Assembly (NCBI RefSeq): GCF_932526225.1
Contig: NC_064034.1
Span: forward strand, 1,476,001-1,536,000
From: Nematostella vectensis
Taxonomy: Eukaryota > Cnidaria > Anthozoa > Actiniaria > Edwardsiidae
Length of the DNA stretch: 60,000 bases
Direction of reading: 5' to 3'
The notes under the pieces were generated by a model. That model saw nothing but the letters and a program-made list of their open reading frames with translations, was not told the DNA's origin and ran no database searches. This document shows, one piece after another, positions 22,518 through 32,800 of this stretch. Position numbers and translations under genes: made by a program. How positions within the stretch are numbered: position 1 is the stretch's first letter; the number at the start of each line of letters is the position of its first letter.

Positions 22518-23660
22518 ATGCAGTCACTATTTATGTCACCTCGACGACTCTTCTTCGTGTTACTCGGCCTTGCCGCCTTTTTTCTCCTCATTTTCACATC
22601 GTCCACGGGGCATTTGCAATTCCGCAAGCATTCGCCTTCGAAAGTAAAAGAACACAGTGTTTTTCAAAGATTTGAAACGCTCCTAGACGAAGCAAACACT
22701 CGCAAAAGACAAGTAAACCAGGCGAAAGGGGAGAATCCAGTGTTCACAACTAGACTTCCCACGACAACAGAACCACCGCCGACAATACCAAGTGTTCCCT
22801 CGGATAACTCAGGCTTCGGTTTGACGTACATCGACGTTGGAAATGTGGTTAACGCTAACATTGAGAGACCGATTCAAGGAGGCTTCTGCAGCATTCCATT
22901 TAGGTACGGAGACATGTGTCCGCAGAGTTACACTGATATCGGAGGGTATTGTGAATGGGGTAGGGACAAGAAGTCGTTCGCGTGCCCTGATATTCGCATG
23001 AACGCAAGGCTAGATCATCGACAGGGCCAACTTGTCACAACTAGAATGCTGCGGATATTCGATCTCATCGCGCGTAAACACAAACTGCGATACTGGCTGG
23101 AGAGTGGCACAATGCTTGGAGCTGCAAGACACAAAGGAAACATACCTTGGGACACGGACATCGATATATCCATGCCTTTGAAGGATTACGTGATATTCTT
23201 TAATAAAGCTGCACAAGAGCTGCCAAAGGATATTTTCTTCCAGAACTCAGAGTCAGACCCCGCGTTGAGGCCGGCTAACTATCGCTCCAAACGGCACCAG
23301 ATCATAGGGATGTATAAGCGACCGTACAACCCTCGCTTGCGAGACCGTCATAGCTGCTATAAATATTGTATAAAACACGGCTGTGGTTGGCACGATGGAA
23401 TGATGATCGATATATTTGTAAAAGATGGCGACTTAAGCAATGCTGGGATTTTTCCTCTGAAGGAAATCGAGTTTGAAGGGTTTATATTCCCAGTACCGTC
23501 CACATGGAATAAAATGCTGGAGAAATCGTACGGAAAAAATTACATGAAGGTGCCTAAGAATGAAAAGGATAGGAGACCTGTGGATTTCCCGGATCCACTT
23601 ATGAGCTGCGACGCGATTAAGTTAAAGAAAGAGCAGGAATCACGGGCGTTTGAGTACTAG
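22518..23660 (+). CDS. LicD/fukutin-related type II membrane transferase (intronless)
   Basis: 380 residues. Residues 9-27 (RRLFFVLLGLAAFFLLIF) form an uncleaved signal anchor, so a Golgi type II protein is likely. A Thr/Pro-rich stem follows (about 75-95), then a cysteine-containing region (FCSIPFRYGDMCPQSY) and the LicD-family catalytic core: RYWLESGTMLGAARHKG, then IPWDTDIDISM, in which the Asp-x-Asp-x-Asp set is the expected metal/nucleotide site, and HDGMMIDIF. LicD members move phosphocholine or, in the fukutin/FKRP branch, ribitol-phosphate onto glycans; the substrate here cannot be told from sequence. The first ATG is used because it precedes the membrane anchor directly. The single exon contrasts with the exon-rich neighbours. 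It converges with gene A: AATAAA at 24305-24310. Confidence 0.88.
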   Translation: MQSLFMSPRRLFFVLLGLAAFFLLIFTSSTGHLQFRKHSPSKVKEHSVFQRFETLLDEANTRKRQVNQAKGENPVFTTRLPTTTEPPPTIPSVPSDNSGFGLTYIDVGNVVNANIERPIQGGFCSIPFRYGDMCPQSYTDIGGYCEWGRDKKSFACPDIRMNARLDHRQGQLVTTRMLRIFDLIARKHKLRYWLESGTMLGAARHKGNIPWDTDIDISMPLKDYVIFFNKAAQELPKDIFFQNSESDPALRPANYRSKRHQIIGMYKRPYNPRLRDRHSCYKYCIKHGCGWHDGMMIDIFVKDGDLSNAGIFPLKEIEFEGFIFPVPSTWNKMLEKSYGKNYMKVPKNEKDRRPVDFPDPLMSCDAIKLKKEQESRAFEY

Positions 23661-23965
23661 GCAAATGCAAACAAACGTGCTGACCCAGATAAAAATGGCT
23701 AACGAGACCAAATATTAAGTGAATCGCAGCGCACCCCAACACAGTCCACTCGCCTTGTTGTAGATGTTTATAATATTGTTTGCTACGAGGCTTAAATGGT
23801 TACAAAGGTCTACTGTGCTAGGAGATGAAAGGAGGTCCAGATGCACAAGCAAATTCCCTCCCTTCAGTCGCTTTCGCGTATGCATGCAACAGACATCAGT
23901 CTGTGGTTCTTCGAGACGAGTGGTCGTCACGCAACATAAGGGAATACTGATTGATACTGGTGGTT

Positions 23966-24210
23966 CGTCACGCAATATTGACATGCCAAGGAAATGACCT
24001 AGGAGTGACCGCGTCACGCAATATTGACATGACAATGAAATAACCTAGGAGTGACCGCGTCACGCAATCTTGACATGCCAAGGAAATGACCTAGGAGTGA
24101 CAGCGTCACGCAATCTTGACATGCCAAGAAAATGACCTAGGAGTGACCGCGTCACGCAATCTTGGCATGCCAAGGAAATGACCTAGGAGTGACCGCGTCA
24201 CGCAATACGG
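23966..24210. repeat. 46-bp tandem array in the LicD-like gene 3' UTR
   Basis: About five copies of a unit starting CGTCACGCAATCTTGACATG and ending CTAGGAGTGAC. It lies between the stop codon at 23660 and the AATAAA at 24305. Confidence 0.9.
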
Positions 24211-24304
24211 GCATTCAAAATATATTTTCACCCGACATGCACCCCGGACATCTTACTCATGGAGAACTCTTAACGTCAGGTCTTGCTTTTTTCGTGAAAA
24301 ATAT

Positions 24305-24310
24305 AATAAA
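24305..24310 (+). terminator. Candidate polyadenylation signal, LicD-like gene
   Basis: AATAAA, 645 bp after the stop codon on the plus strand, the first canonical hexamer beyond the 46-bp array. Confidence 0.4.
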
Positions 24311-24331
24311 ACTGTGGCGGATAAATATCTG

Positions 24332-24337
24332 TTTATT
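24332..24337 (-). terminator. Candidate polyadenylation signal, gene A
   Basis: TTTATT on the plus strand is AATAAA on the minus strand, about 580 bp beyond the gene A stop at 24916. It lies within 30 bp of the opposing signal, so the two transcripts probably overlap at their tails. Confidence 0.4.
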
Positions 24338-24609
24338 TATTTCTCTATTTACAAATCCTTGGAGGAGTTAAAGAACATAAATAATCCATTTTCAAAATGC
24401 TAACGTTAAAAGTGATTACAATAGTTATTTAGCTCTATTTTCTTGCTTATTACTTAAAGTCTGTTTGAATTTTGACCTAAAACGGACAAGTGTGTTTGTA
24501 TGCGATGCGTCATTTGTGCCATCAGCTTTGGCAACAAGGACCTGCAATGAATCCCATACCAGAATTACTACTCGGTGCTCATTCAACATGTAATTTTTTT
24601 ACTCATTTC

Positions 24610-24905
24610 TTCCTATGTTTCGTGTGGCGTGTTCCTGAACGCTCGCGTGGTGTTGCGTGACATCTATATCCATGTCATTCCAGTACGCTTTTCGTGGCGT
24701 TGCGTGACATCTATAACCATGTCATTCCAGTACGCTCGCGTGGTGTTGCGTGACATCTATATAAAAAAGCTCGCGTGGTGTTGTGTGTCATCAATATTCT
24801 TATTATTCCAGTAGGCTCGCGTGGTGTTGCGTGACATCAATATCCATATCATTCCAGTACGCTTGACGCAGGGTGTTTTAAATGCAGTTTTTGTTACGCG
24901 TCGTT
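24610..24905. repeat. 46-bp tandem array in the gene A 3' UTR
   Basis: About six diverged copies of TTGCGTGACATCTATAACCA followed by TGTCATTCCAGTACGCTCGC. It starts just after the gene A stop codon. Confidence 0.85.
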
Positions 24906-24915
24906 GCGTGACATT

Positions 24916-25970
24916 TTACACCCAGTTTGCTGTACCGTTCCCGTGCTTTAATAAGGCTACTTTCACTTCGCTTTCTATGATTGCACTGGTCATCTCAATT
25001 GGTTCCTGTAAGAAATAAGGTCAAGATTGCTATGATATCGCATGAAGCACTTACAAGCATATACTAAAATGACGGCGGGCTTCTGATACGGCGCATGCGT
25101 ATTATACGTCAACCATCTTACCTCCATATCGTCAAAATGAGCTTCCTCGTCGTTAAACTGGATGTTTTTCCCGTCGAAATAAACTCTCTCGTTATTGAGG
25201 TGAACCTCTTCATCTTTGAGATGAAGGTTTTCATCGTTCACCTGGATCGCGTAGTCATTGACGTTTGCCTCTTTGCCATTAGACAGAACTTCTTCATGAT
25301 TGAACGGCACGCTATCCTCATTGAACGGCACGCTATCCTCAATGAACCGAGCGTTATCCTCATTGAACTGCATCATGCAATTTCCGTCATCCTCTTTGAT
25401 CTCATTGACATCAACCTTGACCTTAGGGACAGGATTTGGATTCACTGGGTCACGTGCTGTAAAAAAAGGAAACAATAATTTCAATATAAAAATAAAAACT
25501 AAAAGTCTAAATTCTACACTGTCCACAATTCACCAGTATTTAAACTTTTCAAAAAAACACACACACATACACACAAAATTTAACATTTATTTCAGAATGC
25601 AATATTGAAAACAATTCTATTAGATAAAATATTCAGATAGGGGATCGAGGATTTTATGGAGTGTGGTGGCCTAACGTAGCAGGCTTGAATGCTCTGATTG
25701 TCACGCAACTAACTGGGCTAGGATATGCGAGGCCTTTAAGACCAGGGTAGGGCCAATATGTCTTGAAATCCACACAAATTTTAGACCGCGGTAATGGGGA
25801 GAGCGGGGCTCCATGGTTAGATAGATAGAAACTTTATTAAAGTGTCATAAACAACCTCTAGCCGGGGATAAAACCCCTACTAATTGGGGGACACAAAAAA
25901 AAGATAAAATTATAAAAATTATACTGATTATTAAAAATTTAAAATTGTAGATTCTTACTGATAAAGCTAA

Positions 25971-26007
<37 letters not shown>

Positions 26008-26890
26008 CATGTAAATTGATTGTAATCTATATGAAATTATGAAAAAAAATTGACTAGATTTAAAAATTATCATGCGGAACATAGGGCACAGCCCTTACAA
26101 TTTTCTATAAGTTGCTTGGTTACAAAGCCAAGATGTTTGCCGTGCTGAAACAAACGGTTCCACAATCCTATTACAAGGTTCTCAGCCCAGTCCCCTATCC
26201 GTTATGCAGACTGCTTGTAATGCTTATATGATTCGTTAGGGGGTGGGGCATGTTGAGTTGTTCTGCTTACTTGTTTCGTTAGGGGGAGGGAGCGTGTTGA
26301 GTTTGTTCTGCGGGTTGATATACGGTGTCTTAAGCATTGATGACATTGTTGATTGCTTGACAAGTCGTTTCTAAAAAAGAAGGATATTGAAATAGTGAAT
26401 GAAATGTGAGTATGGATTGGCTTTGGCATAATCATCACTGCAAATTTACATCTGAAGCTTTCATTATAGTGGGCAGTGTGCAGGGCATTATGCTACATCC
26501 TGGAATAAGGGACTTGTAGGGATATTCACAGCAGCTTGGTAGAATGCACTTTGTACAAATTGCTTGACACCTCAGCAATCCTCACCAATTCTTTGAGTCC
26601 TTATCAGCAACAGACAAATTATCAGACGACAGTAAAAGATATTGCATTCGCTTCTCCAAAATCAGTCGAACGGATGCTAGGATGATAAAATGGCGGCTGA
26701 CATCCTCTTGTTGTATATTTGCCTTGCACATCATATTCCGAGTGGTAAAAGAGCTTCCCACGAGTCCTCTCACCTTTTTTCGCTTCTCTGCGCTGGAGGT
26801 CGGATCTCCTCGTGTTGTCTTGTTGCCTGCACTCGATGAAGAGAGTGGGTCTTCGTGGCACTTCACCATGCGGCGATAGGCGGCGCGAAT
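24916..26890 (-). CDS. Gene A exons 24-27: cytoplasmic tail with heptad-length repeats
   Basis: Exon 26890-26774 ([20 protein letters not shown]) begins with the basic helix 8 region. 26370-26271 is a Ser/Asn/Pro-rich linker. 25456-25122 encodes an acidic segment built of twelve seven-residue units. 25005-24916 ends [17 protein letters not shown]. No recognised domain and no classical PDZ-binding end. The junctions are in frame throughout, which argues the repeat is translated. Confidence 0.85.
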
Positions 26891-29800
26891 CTGAGAAACA
26901 AACACCAGTAAGTCATCAAGATAAATGCGCTGAGGAATAACACAGATCACGATATCATTGGCGGATCTGAGAAACGAACATCAGTAAGTCAAGAGAAATG
27001 GTTGAGCAATATTTAAAACCAATTTCTGAAAGGTTGGAGGCATAGGCGTTTATTTTATTTATGCTTTTATTATTTTACTTACTTTGTGGTCTCCAATGCA
27101 GTGAAGAAGGAAAATTGCCACACCCTGAAACGTACAATAAGCTGTTTAGGTGAATCCAGAAAACGATTTTATTCTATTGGATAATAGTGGTATCCACTCC
27201 ACATACCTGCAATGCGTTGAGAATACTGAACAAGTAGGCCATCACCAGCGTCTCTTCGTTGACGAAGAACACTCCAAGTAACCACGTGACCCCAAGAATG
27301 CACGTGAGTAAGCAACAGGATCGGGCCCAGTATCTACCGGACGAAAAATGCCACAGGGTAAAATAATCTCTTCATTCCTACGATCAATGATTGGAATTGG
27401 AATATTTGCAGAAACATTCATTTGCTTTATTCATAATTGTAGCTCGCTTGTATATATATTACCTGATTTTGGCCACTTTGCTTTCCTTTCTACCATTACT
27501 GCCTCGTTTGGCCATCACGTAAAACGTCCTTCCAAGACAAACAAAGTTGAACTAGAAATACAAGAAATAGGACAAGGCTCAGTACATTATGAGTTAGTTT
27601 CATTACATTTAGAATGTAGGATCTCTTTGAACCTTGACCAAACCTAGGCCCAATTATCAGCCGTTTTCTGTGTGGCTGCAGTACAGTTCAAGTTTCTGGG
27701 GCGGAGGATCGGAACGATCGCAAGCCCTGACCGTATGTTTAGATAGCCATACCAGGCGTACTAGCTATCGCATCGCGGCACGACAAGACAAGTACTTACC
27801 AGTATGACGGCAAGCACTGGCGCCACGAAAGCCCAGATGAAATGACGTTCCAACGATAGCCAGCAGCTGAAATGGGGATGGCATTGCGTCAAGAAAGGTA
27901 ATTTAACATGAAGATGTCAATTTAAATGCTACGGGAGAGTTAAGAATATACTTACAACGTCTGTGTGCCGTAACCTTCGTGGTACACAGTAGCCGAGACG
28001 GCGACCACTATGACAGGAAGCCCTAAGGAACAAAAAACAACAAATAATCACATCTTCCGTACGGATTTCTATGACGCTCGAGTTGATGGACGGTGTATCC
28101 TGGATAATAAGAGGGATTCTCAGCCTACAACAATAGTGCAAAAACTATTACATTTTTTTGGTTGCAACTTGTCTCGCAAATAAATTGTGACATGGCGAAC
28201 GCCATGAAAAATATAAATGCGTTCTACCGCAATTTGCAAAAAAAAAAACTTTACGTACAACAGAGCCCTAAGGGCCTCCATTGATAGCAACTGTAACTAA
28301 GCGGCGGGCCTAAATAGTACCTTGCGTATTACAATAGAACCGGAATTCAAGTTGCCTCACTCACCCCATCCGCACGCGAAAAAGATGGTCTTGGTCTTTC
28401 TGCCTGATACGCTGCTGTGGAAGACCTTGACAAGCATCAGGTAGAGGATGACGCCTTCTAGCGCCATCCACGCGAATGCAACGAGGAACAGGTAGTGCAT
28501 CGCGATGGCCAAGATCTTGCATGCAACCTGGAGGAGGAGAGAAATTATTAGACATACAACCTACAGACAAAGGACAAGATCTTGCATGCAACCTAGAGGA
28601 ATCATCATCATCATCATTATCACTATCAGCAGCAGCATTCAGCATCACCGCCACCTAATAATCATCATCCATGATTATATTCATCACCATTTATAACCAT
28701 TATCATAATCATCTGTCATCATAATCATTTATCATCGTTATCATTATCAATTGTCATCACGATTATTATCATCATAATTATTACTCATCATATCATGAGC
28801 ATTACCTGGTATTCAGTTCTGTCGATGCCCAGTAGGAATACCATCTCAGCGAGCGCCAGTGACAGAGCAAGGTTGGCATGGATGAAATGTCGCGGAGATC
28901 GCAGGAACTTCATAAACGTGAACGTCATAAAGACAACGATAAGACCGACTAGAGACAGGCTGATGCCTATGTAGGTGATTAGGGTCAGCGCGAAGTGATG
29001 CTCTGGCTGCAAATAAACCACAAGGATATATTCACATCTATTCACACCCTCACATCATCATCATATATTTTCCAGACTCGTACCCAGACGCGATTTATTT
29101 TAATCAATAAATGATTACTGATAATAAATGTTTAATAATAAACGACTGATTAATGATTGATAAATGATTGATAATTAATAGATGATTAAAAAAGAGGCAA
29201 GAGGCGCTCAAATGATTATGAAGGATTTAAACTGTCCTTCCCAAAAAGCATTGCACACCGCAGAAAACTCAAAATCAACTCTTCGTTTTGTTTTCTCGCT
29301 TTTTCTTTCAAACCCCAGTGACTGGGTATGAGTCTGCACATTCAGGCATAGCGTACCTCGACCTTGCTTGTGCCCCCATCGCTGACTTGCATTAGGACCG
29401 CGAAGCTTGTGAGATGACGACAGTGGCACTGCACATGCGTAGAGTTCGTCTTGCCAACCGTGCAACCGTCACCTGACCAAGAGAGTCTGGAACTAAGAAT
29501 GAGAATCAACAAATGAGTTCTTATTCAGCCAGCCATTTCATTGGGCGAAAGTCGAGCATCATTGGTTTCGAAAGATACAAGTAACCAGCACATTGTGTCG
29601 TCTTTAGCAGGGATGAGTGTAGATAAGCGAGCATGGCCAAAAGCATGCGCGCATCTCTATCACTTGAGCACTCCCTCGTTATCTTTACCTTCTGTCTTTA
29701 GTGCCGTTGAGAAACACGCACGCCGGTACTCCAGAATGGGGTTTCTAGAAATCAAACCAGAAATAAGAGCAATGTCTAGGTATGCCGCGCGTGAGAGCGT

Positions 29801-32800
29801 ATCACGAATAATGAGTTGCGTCTATGGCAAATATTATTGACGTCATTATTGCTAACGAGCTGTTGCTATGGCAAGTGTTATTGACGTCATTACTACTAAT
29901 GAGTTGTTGCTATGGTTATTGTCATTGACGTCATACCTCTGACCGCCGAATGGTGATGGTGATTGGTTCGTCAAACTGGTTCTTCTTTAATGGCTTCAGC
30001 GTTACCGAGACGACGGCGGAGTCCACGTGACCTCGTGAAGAACTAAAATATTAAAGGATGCCAATCAGCTACTTGTTTATAGGAATACAACGGTCTGTCA
30101 TCAGGAAAACTTCGAAATAGCCATGCACTTTAACTATCACGCATTCACCATCACGCATTCACTATCACGCATTCAATATCACGCATTCACTATCACACAT
30201 TCACTATCACGCATTCACCATCACGCATTCACTATCACGCATTCACTACTACGCATTCACCATCACGCATTCATTCTCACGCATTCACTACCTCGCATTC
30301 ACCATCACGCATTCACTATCACGCATTAACTATCACGCATTTACCATCACGCATTCACTATCACGCATTCACTATTACGCATTCACTATAACGCAGTCAC
30401 TATAACGCATTCACTATCACGCATTCACTATAACGCATTCACTATCACGCATTCACTATCACGCATTCACTATCACGCATTCACTATCACGCATTCACTA
30501 TCACGCATTCACTATCACGTATTCACTATCACGCATTCACTATCACGCATTAACTATCATGTATTCACCATCACGCATTCACCATCACGCATTCACTATA
30601 ACGCATTCACTATCACGCATTCACTATCACGCATTCACTATAACGCATTCACTATCACGCATTCACTATCACGCATTCACTATAACGCATTCACTATCAC
30701 GCATTCACTATCACGCATTCGCTATCACGCATTACTACAGTAGTTGTAAGTTGCAAGTGATTTACTTCGTGACACTACCACTAACATTTACACAACTCAC
30801 ATCTGAAGCAGGTCTTTTATTGATTTGAACGAAACAAAAGTCAAGCGTTTGTGGTTTCCTGGAAAGAAATAATAAAGATAGTTAAATCATGTGCATGATA
30901 TTTTGATCATTTTAGAAACCCTGGTCCCGAATTATTTAACTTCAAAAAATAAAAAACCAACAAATAATAAATAAACAACTAAATAAATAACCCATTACCT
31001 TGAGAAGAGTGCTGGAGCACGGAGCCAGGGACTGTAACCCTTGACAGGAAATCCTCCGGCGTGTCCTCGCCTGGCGGCAGCCGCTGTTCACCCAGATCGT
31101 TGGCTCCGATACCACGTACGCTAAGCACTAAAAGCACAGAAACAATACGTAAATAGCGCGTAATATGCTCGTCCTATCCCTTAGCGTGTAAAATTATTCT
31201 GAAGTAATATCCATTTTAGGGCTTTTTCATAGGTTTGCTATCGTCTAGCGTTTCTTTACGAACCTATGTGAGTTTTAGGGTAACCCCCCCTGCTCTTTTG
31301 TCTGTACCACTAAGGTACCGGAAATCGCACCATTGATAACATAAGCATTATATTAAGGTCATACCGATGTTCGGGCTGCGCTGTAGCAGGGTCTGCGAGT
31401 CGCCAATAGCTTCGGCAAGCTGATCGGCCATCATATCGAGGCTCTCAATCAAGTCGTTGGCTTCTCTCTCTGCAAATTTCTAAGAGAAAATGTATCCAAT
31501 GAATTCTTTAGAGTTTTTAGGTAGCTAATTTAAAACACCTAATGATAATTACGATCAACTATTCCACTATTAATATCACATAATAAGCAATGAGATCTTG
31601 CCTTCGGCATGTATTTCCATGAATCCCTTGTGCTTGGGTCCAGAATGTTGCTTGAAGACTGAAGAATCGTCTGTACAGAGAGGCAATTAGTTGCATTATA
31701 GTCTGAGTTATAAAACTGATTCGGTTGATTATAAGCTGATTCAATTGTAGCTTTTCAGGGACGAGTGCGACGAGTACACCAAGCACCCGATCAATCGCAG
31801 GTGGCGACTGCCGCAAAACTACGCCTCGCTCGCGCTTGACGAGAATTAGCTATACAAGAGAACAACTATCGATATCTTCCCGCGCTTGACGAGAATTAGC
31901 TATACAAGAGAACAACTATCGATATCTTCCCTGGCAGAAGACCACGCTTGATACATTTGACACGCATATCACTTGGACAACTTTCCCCCTACCCACCCCC
32001 CAGTATGTTAACATCTCACCTTGGCAAGTGTTTTGCCCCACCCCTACCCCCCAAGTATGTTAACATCTCACCTTGGCAAGTGTCTTAGCTTGAGCGATAT
32101 CTGCTTCTCCCAGGCCACGTCGGAATGCGTCACGTGACAAGATCTTCACCGAGCTTACGATGAGCCTGAGATCACCTGCGTACAGCGGTTTCTTGTCGTT
32201 GTGGTCAGTGGTAACCCGCTCCAGCTTTGTAGCAACTTGAAAGGGCTTGACATCCGGGCCTTCAAGCTGATAAAGTATCGAAAGCATCTCTTAGTGGCTT
32301 GCAATATGGTTTGTATGAATGGCAAGCGCTCAAAATCGCTACAGGCTACCCACCTCTTTGTGTATTCTTGCTATTGCATCTGTTACACACTGACTCATAT
32401 CCGGGATCTCCCACTCGGGAGAGTCCGCTGGCCCTGAGCACTGTCGCGATGCCACGCCTAGAAAAGTCAAATGCAAACATTTGAGTGTAGTTAGAACTAG
32501 TATTGGGATACAAATTCAATCCACAAAAGATGTTCTGTGTAATTGCTCTAACGGCGACCAGTGTAAATTGGCTGGAATGTCAACGTCACCGAGGATTTGC
32601 CCTCCCGACAGAACAAAAACATTGTTTTTTCTAAAATAAAAAAAATAGAAATTGCTTACCAGTTGAATCCTTTGGGCAGCGCTGTATCTGTGTTTGCGCA
32701 TGCGCAGTACGTGGCCACATGATACCGTTCTCGTAATGAGCCGGACAATAAGTCAGGAGGTCAGCGGTAGAGAACTCAGGAACTAAAACACAGCAATGGG

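Noticed and set aside
24990-25526. 178-codon minus-strand frame read as a single-exon gene
   Set aside because: Its middle part is the gene A tail exon (25456-25122); the ends run into intron past a good acceptor and donor.
30123-30828. Repeated [13 protein letters not shown] open frames
   Set aside because: By-products of the 14-bp satellite inside a gene A intron.
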